Numbered from the stretch's first letter, positions 30,701 to 36,810 are shown. The stretch is 64,000 nucleotides of DNA from Aminobacter carboxidus (GCF_014863355.1 NZ_JACZEP010000003.1:62001-126000); one strand, 5' to 3'. Notes: generated by a model not told the origin, from the sequence alone. A program made the numbers and translations.

Positions 30701-31569
30701 GCGGAACGGCGACGATTACGGCGAACGTCACCAACAATACCTTTACCGCAAACCGGGGCGACCACTTCCAGGCAGCGGCACTGAACTCCGGCAACCTGAA
30801 CATCAAGTTCACGGGCAACACGTTGAATGGTGGTCACGCAACAGCGCTTGGCCAGGGCATCACCATCAATGCCGCCACTGGCGTCCCCGGCTATGCCGGA
30901 ACGGTCAACTACGACATCGACAACAACTCCATCAACGGCGCGATCGGCAGCGCGATCACCGTCAATCTGGGCACCTCGAGCGCAGCGGCGCTCTTCAACG
31001 GCTTCATCCGGAACAACGATATAGGCACCGTCGGCGTCACCAACTCCGGTTCGACGCAGGCTTTCGGCATCGCGGTCGAGGCTCACGGCAACGGAACTCA
31101 CACGGTCGCAGTCACCAATAACCTGGTGGTCGAGGCATTCGACAGGGCGATGAACGTAGTGGCCAACGATGGCAACGGTGTGCTCAACCTGACCGTCCAG
31201 TCCAACCAGCTTTCGTCGAACGCGGCCGGACGCGAGGCCTTCAACCTCGTGGCAGGCGGGGCGGACCCCAACATCTTCGGGCTCAGGGACAGCCATACGG
31301 TGCGCCTCAACCTGGGTGGTGCCGGCGCCCTCGAAAACACGTTTGTCCATGGCTCCGGCGTGACGAGGGACTTCCTCATCCGCCAGCGCTTCGACTCGCG
31401 CCTTGAGATTGTCGGTTATGCCGGGTCGCAATTCGATACCGCTGCGGCACTTGCTTACGTCCAGGGGCGCAACAATGGCAGCGCAGGCGAACCGGGACTG
31501 GTGACGACCGAAGGCGTGGGGCCAGGAGGGTTCTTCAACGGATCGGTGCCGCTTCCAAATCCGTTCTAG
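18730..31569 (+). CDS. Giant surface protein: inverse-autotransporter-like N-terminal barrel plus beta-helix passenger
   Basis: A 4279-aa exported protein. It begins with an extended signal peptide: ~35 polar residues, then RRARSLL and a hydrophobic core (TIAFALSGMAAYG). Residues ~58-290 alternate as amphipathic strands ending in VRLTIPFN and resemble the beta-barrel of inverse autotransporters (intimin/invasin, type Ve). The remaining ~3900 residues are a Gly/Thr/Ser/Asn-rich right-handed beta-helix with parallel-helix coils (TISGTAFNGIVISGS, ISNTSGPAI). The passenger shows recurring caps (FFFADGANTLG, LFDAQNLIFVGAS, LFDTANVIFVGS, VYYVDSQGDGNG, VYFVDSDG) that divide it into about five macro-modules. 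No C-terminal barrel is visible; it ends PLPNPF. Start: ATG 18730, because upstream codons overlap the IalB gene. A role in adhesion or biofilm is inferred from architecture. Confidence 0.85.
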   Translation: MHSRLLPNNARHTDAATALASGPQVSAEYRLTRRARSLLRTSALSTIAFALSGMAAYGGQDGLWQPQVRAIVGANNDGATAALEGFVPLKQTAESVLFLDVRAKHDFEDGFGQDFGLGIRRIVNLDVMLGGYAYINTQRQDGHQFTGATLGVEAITANFDAHVNVYLPISGDRAEQSVNSSLSMVGNQLLEQIAVIDRRNYAAWGIEGEIGAQVPVELPEDHSLRLSIGAYHFGDPDGDDDNITGGKAGFEYAIGDVFGSGASVAFTGEVRNDNRDDTQFAGSVRLTIPFNADAGGVEEQGDSGEPVYAVSDALRKRVNERVRGDIGVRIEGDEKLASSTTRVAINAATGTAFGKFFFADGANTLGLGTFGDPTTLDDAVSDAGVNGFVVALGGSGNLLTAGVTLANGQTVIGGGESVTAQLFGGGTGNYNLGGSNGTIAGTNPGNNVITLGNGNTLRGITVTGGADGIFGNNINGATLTNVTVSGTGGHGANFTGSSTGIRGSNFTSTGNGLDGLHIAGNGTYNFTGTTLLQDNGDDGLDIAGQGTYTFAILNAQDNADAGIYVAGTSVSGSFTTSGGTVSGNGGIAVFIDPITAHVTLTSITHNGGTSGVVLDNVAGSFTVTGQTTISNTSGPAIDIVNSPASIRFGDVNITNPGGDGIAFAGVNAAIVAGNIVISGLGVGTGLDFSGSRTNFTAQSFNITGTGAGSIGIDLAQTIGGSSIVITNGGVIANVGTGVRLGISGSLVNSANAQFSFGGGSISGVTASLDARGLNQTLGTYAFGTTTFGGPQLFDAQNLIFVGASATGSGTGSSLLDLASIATADANTDGTAIFVLVNRGTDIDDTDGFSLSAGQTLASFGNGRQFSLGGVPINVTGTNVQHSTTISDAGGAATLTNTGSGDTVTLANNTSLLDVDLSNAGGGNGVFGNNVTNVTLTGLTVSGADLNGLVFAGTSTVSGSNLTSSNNGSTGLSIQGGGTYVFTGTTTLADNGGSGLAISGGTGAYSFDTLNATGNGGNGVGASGTSAGELSIGNGTISGNGLTGFLASGIGLDVTLASLSQTNGSTGISLAGVSGDFAVSGTTTISGTAFNGIVISGSSATVSFAGATTITNAGNGVSLGGNSGAISFADVTISQPGQNAIDVQGTNGTISFQNIDITNLSATSTGLDLSGSSSTFTVATLDISGLGGTSTGIDLSGTTGGMVSIGSGVISGVGTGVQMGDHGAVAASANTTFSFGGGSITGTVASLDMRGLLVGNGTYAYNTTALVGPQLFDTANVIFVGSGNTGSGDGSSIGNLINAAAADDLTVDANTIFVLVKSSALDVINTDGDGFTLANGQSVVSFANGATVDLGAPPANVTGANVATGATQGDPFSHGGATLNNAAGSAINLANGNLIQNLTVSNGGSGAAIDGTSISGLNVAGVTIASAVTGIDLSSATGTISIANLSIQSAQTGILLANSAATVNFTGTSTVGGVTGTALSFNNYSGTATFADFNITGAATGINIAGGSTGTLNFDAASSIANTSGVAFNIDTATPNLIYNGTINQTSGASAVRVNAMTGGSATFGGLITASTGGANAINLTSNTGGTISFNNGLAITTTTGIGFNATGGGTINVAATAGTETISTDTGQAINLDGVTIGTGDVSFDSITTGITAWTALNFNAVGGGTFSGGTVTIAGTTGVGDGIQIVASSATFNFASAKIDNTAGRGIALTGANGNVTFTTVDIDGTAGRGIDVSGAINLVSVGGGTIGASLATGGRSINIDGQAATSTISLTNLAVTSVADALLIRNSAGTITMTGGSLTQSGLGNALDIEDSSAAISVGATISHAGSGHAVEIDGTSGNTTISGNVTATGGAQLFSIGTTTAPTGGTISFTGSSLTATGGGGALIAGLGAGASFNAAAAISITSPLAAGLSVVNAAGSATFGSVTVSGAATGIGLSGNTGTIAFGATSVTNVGLNQTGVAISGTNAGTLSFASLGIAMTGNDATGISFANAVINGTITATDFDLTSVSSTGTTAVNLSSTTGTGTIQLGDAGAPGNTTAATIGGSGAGPAVGFQFTSTTAVNFIYGDGEGSVDKLSTVKAVDIMASPGGVFPAAGTYNFKDVDGANGGFVGDLSEAQGPTVYYVDSQGDGNGTAANPGSIAGAEASGADVIVFIDTTVNGTSDFIDMMQAQHNDGANNTFNLADGQVLIGLKAGESIDTAPLGAVGGGLGNAFQFSGISSSTIIDAPAGIDTVLPTLTTAIGNTISLGANASIVNVIVANTGATGIGIYGFDIAKLILSRATISGGGGGALSLDDGGADSEVALSNLILSATGGNIASIDGTGVGTGVMKVSALSDITLLGNNGEIGGFALSGVVFDANAATAGMDQVDGGAFVAGTTTNRVGGYGLILDDTSSGNLKFDTTSIAVQQASNPIFGGDVALGIYANPLDGSSSTLDFGAATIDVAGGGSAGGFFNGAHLLVNSTNRIGFSGATSFTGTNGAGGIYANRAAAVGGELFFASASNTFNVDEAALGISNVAVTNGAGGSAQFGAVTVTGGQNGIKLLNVIASPTIQFNGPVTISDTTLNAIDLTSGLVNGTSVTFAGAVSITNANGGGVKWQPAVGSTNTLTFAGALDIQNNGGIGFYARSGNVVLSGVGAKNVTTTNGRALVVDGANVSDGAAGAGVFNNISASGYLNGGGIDINAGSGAMRFAGTVNLTPLASQVGTAFGINIGGGTTGTYTFAGTTTINGGSDDNGVYVRNTGAGLTIDFTGPLDVTTGLNAIDLNDTTGNLAFSIQHAASSLTTTTSTGTAFLAVGGSGAISSTASIFSDGLGASISGRTGGTITLSGNITQALRGVEVNGGSGGSVVFSGTQKILNTGTTNAVRVFSPTAVSFINGGLVINTTTGAGISVNGTGGTANVTVSGVGNTVSTGSGTGVDIVGGVGATNVAINAAVTSTTGLAANVQGVTSGTVTLSGNLIAAGIVVNSSTGGTIDFSGATKSLTSGLANAVNLTNNAGATINFSNGGLAINSTSGTGFNASGGGTVTVGTGSNANTIATTTGTALSLNGATVGAAGLNFATVSASGAATGIVLTNVASSGGGAVALGTVNLQGITVRGVDISGTLGAAISFNDLDIGLNGSAIAFDLNGATINAAVTANDFDVTNSAAAGTSIGVDLRGATGGQTVRLGDAVAGGTSSSIAGVNTGIFLNSATNLGFTYGDGESATDQLSTIGANVAIDASSAPAAGSYNFQDVNFQASPGLGFGIGKVYFVDSDGATGGGNGSGTDGNNPMTLAAAEAVAGVNDIIVLINNGSIITAAGTNADNTLNLAAGAQVRGFGNGAINLALTVPSAIQLASNSISIAAVGTGAATLTSSAGSNIITLGASGNVIDGFILDGSPANVARGIKDNGTDGASGTSVTNMTIRNFLTAGIEITPSTNTTISNVVFSGNGSEAILNASNTTITNVTSTGATGIAFDIRDATGTTTLSNISISGAGAGGISFGGVSGPAGTITGTNVDIGGANALAVTGGNATISFDAASSIANMSGTAVAITNRTGGSFTFAGSVVANGAASGISVSGATAASAVSFTGAVDLGTTTAMTGTAVSVNNNAQASTVSFANLDIVTSTTTGFSVSNGGTVNVTTGTINATSAQAIMLNGVAANTTFISVNSIGGTNNVGLTNVAGTVNLGSGALSGASGAAFLVSGGSANVDYSGTITKTTAGNVVNIASRTGGTLALSGNISATGAVANGISVAGNSGGAITFSGSTKTLTTGANAAVSLAGNAGATINFNNGGLAISTTSGAGFSATGGGTINVLGSNNTISSATGTALNVANTTIGASDLTFRSISSNGAVNGIVLNATGVLGGLTVTGDAGGSNNGSGGTIQNSTGTGVLLTSTQSVNLGYMNILNSADDGIGGTSVTDFALNRSTLTNNGNAIGDAGIDFGGVGTVSPNGLFGTASITNSTITTSYEKNVSIRNSNGTLALTVSNSTFSNTSAKVDSDDGLFLEAGGTATITANVTNNTFTANRGDHFQAAALNSGNLNIKFTGNTLNGGHATALGQGITINAATGVPGYAGTVNYDIDNNSINGAIGSAITVNLGTSSAAALFNGFIRNNDIGTVGVTNSGSTQAFGIAVEAHGNGTHTVAVTNNLVVEAFDRAMNVVANDGNGVLNLTVQSNQLSSNAAGREAFNLVAGGADPNIFGLRDSHTVRLNLGGAGALENTFVHGSGVTRDFLIRQRFDSRLEIVGYAGSQFDTAAALAYVQGRNNGSAGEPGLVTTEGVGPGGFFNGSVPLPNPF

Positions 31570-31666
31570 TTTGTTGGAGTGATATCTTTGGGGTCTCCGA
31601 GTTCAAAGTCCAACTATAGACTTGATGCTTCGCGCCATAAGGAACGGTTCTTGTGCAACGTTTCCT

Positions 31667-31695
31667 GGCGGCAGGAATATTGCCGCCGCTTTTTG
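31667..31695 (+). terminator. Terminator after the giant surface-protein gene
   Basis: The arms GGCGGCA and TGCCGCC with a 7-nt loop are followed by GCTTTTT. It lies ~100 bp after the giant gene and ~20 bp before the ribosome-binding site of the first tail-collar gene. It could instead act as an attenuator for that operon. Confidence 0.6.
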
Positions 31696-31717
31696 CAACA
31701 CATTTGAGGGATGACAT

Positions 31718-32215
31718 ATGGCTGAGCCATTCTTGTCGGAAATCAGACTTATGTCCTTCGGGTTCGCGCCAAAAGGCTGGGCGCTCTGTAATGGACAGTT
31801 GCTTCCGATCAATCAGAACCAGGCGCTTTTCTCGCTGCTCGGAACCACGTTCGGCGGCGATGGAAGGGTCAACTTTGCGCTCCCTGACTATCGCGGCCGC
31901 ACGCCTATTCATGTCGGCTCCAGTCACACACTCGGTGAGCGCGGTGGAGAAGCAAGCCACACGCTGTCGATATCCGAAATACCCACCCACACGCACGTCT
32001 ATAAAGCGGCGTCGGGAAACGCGACCGTCTCCGCCCCGATCGGCAATTCGCTTGCGGCAGCAAACAACCTTTACGCTGCGCCGAGCAATTTGGTGGCGCT
32101 GAGGTCGACGACCGTCGGCAACATCGGCGGCAGCCAAGCGCATCTCAACATGCAGCCGTTCCTGACCTTGTCCTTCTGTATCGCCCTTCAGGGCATCTTC
32201 CCTTCGCCGACTTGA
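31718..32215 (+). CDS. Phage tail collar domain protein (Mdp/microcystin-dependent type), copy 1
   Basis: A 165-aa protein of the tail-fibre collar family. The N-terminal collar domain has the signature FAPKGWALCNGQLLPI, then LFSLLGTTFGGDGRVNFALPD and RGRTPIHVG. The C-terminal half is a variable tip ending in the conserved NMQPFLTLSFCIALQGIF. In phages this fold caps fibres. In bacteria, short stand-alone versions such as MdpA/B are common outside prophages and of unclear function. It has a GAGGGATG Shine-Dalgarno. It is the first of three tandem paralogues in an apparent operon; no other phage structural genes are nearby, so a prophage origin is not supported. Confidence 0.9.
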   Translation: MAEPFLSEIRLMSFGFAPKGWALCNGQLLPINQNQALFSLLGTTFGGDGRVNFALPDYRGRTPIHVGSSHTLGERGGEASHTLSISEIPTHTHVYKAASGNATVSAPIGNSLAAANNLYAAPSNLVALRSTTVGNIGGSQAHLNMQPFLTLSFCIALQGIFPSPT

Positions 32216-32227
32216 GGAGGCACGACC

Positions 32228-32731
32228 ATGGCACAGCCTTATGTTGGCGAAGTACGCATGTTTGCCGGCAATTTTGCCCCCGCCGGTTGGATGTTCTGCG
32301 AGGGCCAGTTGCTGCCGATCTCAGAAAACGAGACGCTTTTCCAGTTGATCGGCACGACCTATGGCGGTGACGGCGAGAGTACTTTTGCCCTGCCCGATCT
32401 GCGCGGCCGCATCCCGATACATCAGGGCAACGGGTTCATCCTGGCTGAAACCGGCGGTGCCGAGGAGATCACGCTGACGACGTCGCAGATCCCTCAGCAC
32501 AGCCATCCGTTCCTGGCCACAAGCGGCCCCGGGGGATCCTCGAGCCCGCAGGGCAACGCGATCGCCGAGCCCCCGAGCATCTCCATCTACCTTCAGGATT
32601 CCACGACGGGAAACCTCAACAGCGCAGTCATTTCGTCGGAAGGCGGCAGCCAGCCGCACAGCAACTTCCAGCCCTATCTCTGCGTCAGCTTCATCATCTC
32701 GCTATTCGGCATCTTCCCGTCACCGACATAA
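32228..32731 (+). CDS. Phage tail collar domain protein, copy 2
   Basis: A 167-aa paralogue of the preceding gene, 12 bp downstream, with a GAGGAGG Shine-Dalgarno. It shares the motif order: FAPAGWMFCEGQLLPI, LFQLIGTTYGGDGESTFALPD, RGRIPIHQG, a divergent tip (residues ~80-140, Gly/Ser-rich GPGGSSSPQG) and the C-terminal FQPYLCVSFIISLFGIF. The tip region is the part that varies between the three copies, which fits different binding partners. Its localisation is unknown; no signal peptide is present in any copy. Confidence 0.9.
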   Translation: MAQPYVGEVRMFAGNFAPAGWMFCEGQLLPISENETLFQLIGTTYGGDGESTFALPDLRGRIPIHQGNGFILAETGGAEEITLTTSQIPQHSHPFLATSGPGGSSSPQGNAIAEPPSISIYLQDSTTGNLNSAVISSEGGSQPHSNFQPYLCVSFIISLFGIFPSPT

Positions 32732-32740
32732 GAGGACCTC

Positions 32741-33262
32741 ATGGCCGATCCCTTCGTCGCCGAGATCAGAATCTTTCCCTTCAATTTTGCGCCCAGGGGC
32801 TGGGCCTGGTGCGACGGGCAGCTTTTGCCTTTGTCGCAGAATACTGCCTTGTTTTCGCTGCTTGGTACGACCTATGGCGGCAACGGCAAATCCAACTTCG
32901 CCTTGCCCGACCTGCAAGGCCGTGCGCCGATGCAACCGGGACAGGGACCGGGCCTGTCGCTGCATGACCTCGGTGAAACTGGCGGATCGGATACGGTGAC
33001 GCTCCTCCAGTCCGAGATGCCCGCCCACTCGCATTTTTCCGCGGCGTCGGAGTTCGACGCGGATCTGAAGGCGCCGACCTCGACGCGCGTGCTGGCGCAC
33101 TCGCAGGGTGGCTTTGCCTACGGAACAGCCGCGCCCAGCATTTCGATGGCCGACCAGGTGCTGGCGCCTGCCGGAGGCGATGCGGCGCATAACAATCTGC
33201 AGCCCTATCTCACCTGCTATTTCTGCATCGCGCTGCAGGGCGTCTTCCCGCCCAGAGGCTAA
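32741..33262 (+). CDS. Phage tail collar domain protein, copy 3
   Basis: A 173-aa third paralogue, 9 bp after copy 2, with an AGAGGA Shine-Dalgarno. Motifs: FAPRGWAWCDGQLLPL, LFSLLGTTYGGNGKSNFALPD, QGRAPMQPGQGPGLS (insertion relative to the other copies), and the C-terminal LQPYLTCYFCIALQGVF. Its stop codon overlaps a possible ATG of the next gene (33262). The three copies probably arose by tandem duplication and then diverged at the tips. Confidence 0.9.
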   Translation: MADPFVAEIRIFPFNFAPRGWAWCDGQLLPLSQNTALFSLLGTTYGGNGKSNFALPDLQGRAPMQPGQGPGLSLHDLGETGGSDTVTLLQSEMPAHSHFSAASEFDADLKAPTSTRVLAHSQGGFAYGTAAPSISMADQVLAPAGGDAAHNNLQPYLTCYFCIALQGVFPPRG

Positions 33263-33291
33263 TGAATTCCGAGCCACGCAGGACCAACATC

Positions 33292-34809
33292 ATGGCCAAG
33301 AAAGCAGCTCCAAAGTCGAACTCGAAGACGCCAGCCGGCACCGCCAAGAAGGCGGCGCCGGCTTTGGCCGCCGCTGCGAAGAAGCCAGTTGCGACCAAGG
33401 CAACCGCCGTAAAGGCGAAAACGGTATCAGCGCCAGTTGCCAAGAAAACCGCGGCCAAGGCGTCCTCCACGAAGGCGAAAATTGTCACAGCACCTGCTGC
33501 CAGGAAACCGGCCGCAGCCAAGGCAAGCGCACCGAATACGAAAACCGCGGCATCCAAGCCCCTGAAAGCTCCGGCTGCGCGCGCAAAAAGGTTGAGCGCT
33601 CCGGCGCTGCGGCACTTGCCGCCGGGAACGAAGTTCTTTGAGCTGTCGCGACTGATGGTCGTTGCCATAGACGGCGGCAACAAGCTGGTGCAGAAGGCGC
33701 AAAGCGGGCCCAATGGCCCCTGGGCCAAGGCATGGGCACCGATCGCTGCGGGTACCTATGCGCTGATGGCAACGGGCCTGACCCGAGATGGCCGCGTTGC
33801 CGTTGTGGCGCAGCCGTCGGCCGGTCCGCAACTGGTCTTCATCACCGAAGACGCCAACCAGGTCGGCCCTGTCGAGAAATGGAATGCGCCGGTCAACATC
33901 GGCGCTGTGCCGGGTGCCACGGGCTACCAGAGCATGTCGATGGCGCGGGATACCGACGGCCTGATCGAAATCTTTGTCGTCACCAGCGTCGGGCAGATCT
34001 GGTGGATACGCCAGAACCCGCCCAAACTTGTCGACAAACGGGTCACCATAACGCCGCCCGGCACCGACAAGCCGATCACTGTGACAGTTCAGGAGCAGGC
34101 GCCGCCCGACAAGCCCTGGAGCGACTGGCAGCAGATTCCTGGTGGCCTTGTCGCCATTTCCGCCCGGCGCCAGGGCGACGGCCGCATTGTCCTGTTCGGC
34201 ATCAACTCGACGCTCAATCTCTATCGCTGCCAGCAATCGGTCGCGCGCACGACCAATGCCGGCGAATGGACGCCGTGGGTGATGATGAACACGCCTACGA
34301 CCGGCACCTTCATCGGCATGGCGCCGGTGCTTGGACCGAGCGGGGGACTCAATTTCTTCGGCCTGACCAGCAACGGCCAGGTGGTGCACACAAGGCAGCA
34401 GCCGGCGGGCTCGGAGTCCTGGACGCCATGGGCGACGCCGGGTTTCTCGCGCACCGGCATCAACACGCTTGCCAGCGGCATCCAGGGCGACAACGATATC
34501 GTGCTTGTCGCCAGCGACCACAGCCTCATCCATCAGTTCAACGCGCAAAACAGCGCGCGTACCCAGAACTGGACCGGCTGGCGCGATTTCTCCCAATCGG
34601 ACGCCCGTGTCGAGTTCAAGCTCGACTACAATGCCGACGGGCGGCTGATGCTGTTCAGCCACGCGGCAGCGGTGCCGGCCGGGGGCGGATTGTGGGCCAA
34701 ACGCCAGACCGCGCTGGACAGCACGGAATGGGACATCGATTGGGAGCAACTGGCTGATGGCGGAATCCGGCGCTTCTCGGTCGTGCGTGACCTGACGCCA
34801 CCGAGCTGA
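33292..34809 (+). CDS. Histone-H1-like Lys/Ala tail fused to a beta-propeller (lectin-like) domain
   Basis: A 505-aa protein with two very different parts. Residues 1-~105 are almost entirely Lys, Ala, Thr, Pro and Ser (KKAAPKSN, TAKKAAPAL, KKTAAKASSTKAK), like the C-terminal tail of histone H1 or AlgP/HctB-type proteins. Residues ~115-505 form a predicted beta-propeller with recurring blades around W-x(n)-G and DGR motifs (GPNGPWAKAWAPIAAG, PPDKPWSDWQQIPGG, NAGEWTPWVMMNT, GSESWTPWATPGF, RTQNWTGWRDF), similar to tectonin/PLL-like lectins. The tail could bind nucleic acid or polyanionic polymer and the propeller could bind sugar; both are inferred. Start ATG 33292 (AGGA 9 nt upstream) is preferred; ATG 33262 overlaps the previous stop and is an alternative. 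Confidence 0.72.
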   Translation: MAKKAAPKSNSKTPAGTAKKAAPALAAAAKKPVATKATAVKAKTVSAPVAKKTAAKASSTKAKIVTAPAARKPAAAKASAPNTKTAASKPLKAPAARAKRLSAPALRHLPPGTKFFELSRLMVVAIDGGNKLVQKAQSGPNGPWAKAWAPIAAGTYALMATGLTRDGRVAVVAQPSAGPQLVFITEDANQVGPVEKWNAPVNIGAVPGATGYQSMSMARDTDGLIEIFVVTSVGQIWWIRQNPPKLVDKRVTITPPGTDKPITVTVQEQAPPDKPWSDWQQIPGGLVAISARRQGDGRIVLFGINSTLNLYRCQQSVARTTNAGEWTPWVMMNTPTTGTFIGMAPVLGPSGGLNFFGLTSNGQVVHTRQQPAGSESWTPWATPGFSRTGINTLASGIQGDNDIVLVASDHSLIHQFNAQNSARTQNWTGWRDFSQSDARVEFKLDYNADGRLMLFSHAAAVPAGGGLWAKRQTALDSTEWDIDWEQLADGGIRRFSVVRDLTPPS

Positions 34810-35366
34810 TGACGGCGAGCTTGATGCATGGAGCCGAGGCGGATTCGGCACACGGTCTTTTGTCCTGGCGTCGGTCGCGTGAAGCCGGGCTGAGCTTTCG
34901 GCCGGCCGGTGAGCGCGACCTGCCATTCCTGTCGGCGCTCTATGCCTCGACGCGATGGGACGAGCTTGAGCCGACTGGATGGTCGGAGGAACAGAAACGT
35001 TCCTTCCTGTCGCAGCAGTTTGCCGCCCAGCACCACCACTACATCACGCATTATGCGGGAATCGAGCGGCTCGTCATCCATCGCGCGGGCCAACCCGTCG
35101 GCCGGTTCTATGTCGCGCGCTGGCAGGGCGAACACCGCATCGTCGACATTGCGTTCATGCCCGAGGCCTGCAGCCGCGGCTATGGCACCGCAGTCATCGG
35201 CGATGCGCTCGACGAGGCTTTCGCCGCAGACAGTCGTGCCTCGATCCATGTCGAAAAGAACAATCCGGCGAAGCGGCTCTACCAGCGGCTTGGGTTCGAG
35301 GTCGTCGAAGACAAGGGCGTCTACGACCTCATGGCCTGCTGTCCGCCCGGCTGGCAGCCGGCATGA
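34809..35366 (+). CDS. GNAT-family N-acetyltransferase
   Basis: A 185-aa acetyltransferase. The acetyl-CoA-binding motif A is visible as DIAFMPEACSRGYGTAVIG (R-G-Y-G-T in the Q/RxxGxG/A position). Motif B follows (HVEKNNPAKRLYQRLGFEVV), which is typical of RimI/RimJ-like GNAT enzymes. The gene starts within the stop codon of the propeller gene (TGATG-type overlap), so it is translationally coupled to it. It might acetylate Lys residues of the neighbouring Lys-rich tail; this is suggested only by position. Confidence 0.88.
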   Translation: MTASLMHGAEADSAHGLLSWRRSREAGLSFRPAGERDLPFLSALYASTRWDELEPTGWSEEQKRSFLSQQFAAQHHHYITHYAGIERLVIHRAGQPVGRFYVARWQGEHRIVDIAFMPEACSRGYGTAVIGDALDEAFAADSRASIHVEKNNPAKRLYQRLGFEVVEDKGVYDLMACCPPGWQPA

Positions 35367-35371
35367 CGAGG

Positions 35372-35647
35372 TCAGTTGAATACGGCCTCGTAGAACATGG
35401 CGGTCGCGTCGGCCGAAACGGGCACGATGAAAATGTCTTCGGCGATTGTGTTTCCGACAAAGCGGTAGGTCGCTTGCTGCAAGGAAACATCGCGCGGCCC
35501 CGTGAACAACAGCGAAAAACCGCCGCCTGGGCGGGAGCTCGAAGACAGCGAACGGACTGCGTTCAATTCGAGCACCAGCTGCCGGCCGCCGACGTTGACG
35601 GTGAATGCCTGCCCGACAGAGCTTTCAAAATCCGAAGCCGAGATCAT
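35372..35647 (-). CDS. DUF6916-like small protein
   Basis: A 91-aa protein resembling the DUF6916 group often found next to tail-collar genes. It opens SASDFESSVGQAFTVNVGG, then LELNAVRSLSSSS, GGFSLLFTGPRDVSLQQATY, and ends IFIVPVSADATAMFYEAVFN. The pattern FSLLFxGP...LxQxxYxxxH/V...IFIVP is the recognisable part. It is convergent with the GNAT gene (5-bp gap). Start: ATG 35647 (GGCGGA upstream) is chosen; in-frame ATGs at 35671 and 35686 would lengthen it. Function is unknown. Confidence 0.65.
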   Translation of the reverse strand: MISASDFESSVGQAFTVNVGGRQLVLELNAVRSLSSSSRPGGGFSLLFTGPRDVSLQQATYRFVGNTIAEDIFIVPVSADATAMFYEAVFN

Positions 35648-35806
35648 CTGGTCCGCCCTGTAGTGTATCATTCGCGAAGCACCCAATTTTGCTGCTTGCT
35701 AGTGTCCTGTCTATAGCCGCAGTACAGTTTCGCGCCGTTGCTCATGAAGAACATATCAAGACGATCGCACTGTTGCCATGCGATGCGAGCCGCCAGAAGG
35801 ACTTGA

Positions 35807-36601
35807 ATGATGACTGAATCGACGATCGAAACGAAAGCCGTGGAAGGCGCCGCGGCCGGCGGCCTGCCGCTGTTTTATTCCAGGCCCGAGGCGCTCAATC
35901 CGGTACGCCACGGTTCGCTTGGCCTGGCGGCACGCAGCGATTTTTCCTTCGCCCGCCAGGCTCATGCGATCCCTGTCGTGGCGTCCGAAATGCCGGCGGC
36001 GATGCGCTCCTATCCGATCGTCTTCATCGGACCGGCCAAAGCGCCTGTCATCATCACCGGATTGCGCCAGAACGAAAACCTCTTCGTCGAGGCAAGCGGC
36101 AAGTGGCTCGAGCCGCATTACATCCCGGCCTATGTCCGCCGTTATCCCTTCATTCTCGCCGACGATGCCGGGTCGGGCCGGCTGACCTTGTGCGTCGACC
36201 GCGCCAGCGAGCGCATTGCCGAGGTTTCGTCCGGCGCGGGCAAGGTCGCGCCGTTCTTCAACGCTTCGGAAGCCAGCGAAGCGAGCAGGCAGGCCCTCGC
36301 CTTCTGCAACCAGTTCCAGATCGATTTCAATACCACCCGTGCGATGGTGGAAAAGATCGACGCCCATGGCCTGTTTGCGCCGCGCCAGAGCACGGTCACG
36401 CTGGAAGGCGGCGAAGTGCTCAACGTCAGCGACTTCCAGGTCATCGACGAGCCGGCCTTTAACAAGCTCTCCGACGAAGCCTTCCTCGACCTGCGCAAGT
36501 CGGGTGCGCTCGGGCTGGTCTATTGCCACCTCGCGTCGAGCAACAGCTGGACCTCGCTCGTCTACCAGGCCTCGCTGCGGCGGCTGGTCACGGCTGCCTG
36601 A
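35807..36601 (+). CDS. SapC family protein
   Basis: A 264-aa protein of the SapC family, named for a Campylobacter S-layer secretion locus. Characteristic stretches: AHAIPVVASEMPAAMRSYPIVF, YIPAYVRRYPFIL, LCVDRASERI and LNVSDFQVIDEPAFNKLSDE. No signal peptide or membrane helix is visible. Start: ATG 35807 with AAGGA 5 nt upstream; the adjacent ATG 35810 is equally possible. It lies beside a large repetitive surface protein and collar proteins, which fits a cell-surface role, but the biochemical activity of SapC-family proteins is not established. Confidence 0.85.
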   Translation: MMTESTIETKAVEGAAAGGLPLFYSRPEALNPVRHGSLGLAARSDFSFARQAHAIPVVASEMPAAMRSYPIVFIGPAKAPVIITGLRQNENLFVEASGKWLEPHYIPAYVRRYPFILADDAGSGRLTLCVDRASERIAEVSSGAGKVAPFFNASEASEASRQALAFCNQFQIDFNTTRAMVEKIDAHGLFAPRQSTVTLEGGEVLNVSDFQVIDEPAFNKLSDEAFLDLRKSGALGLVYCHLASSNSWTSLVYQASLRRLVTAA

Positions 36602-36810
36602 TCTTCGATCCCGATACAAGCAGGAAGGACTGCTCCCTTAGCGGCCTTGGATGTCAGAAGCCTGTCGGTAACAGCACGCAGGTTCCGCGCTGTCGGTCTC
36701 TGGCGGAATGACATCTGCTCCGATCCGCCCGATCGGAGCGGCCAGACGGGCCATTGAACGGAACGAATTGCCGTCTGCACCGTTCCCATGTGGTTGCAGA
36801 AGGAAAAATC

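Noticed and set aside
19790-31500. CRISPR-like or satellite repeats in the giant gene
   Set aside because: Repeats are degenerate, in frame and of protein-motif length. There are no identical short repeats with regular spacers.
31718-33262. Prophage remnant suggested by three tail-collar proteins
   Set aside because: No capsid, portal, terminase, lysis or integrase gene adjoins them, and stand-alone Mdp-type proteins of this size are a known bacterial group.
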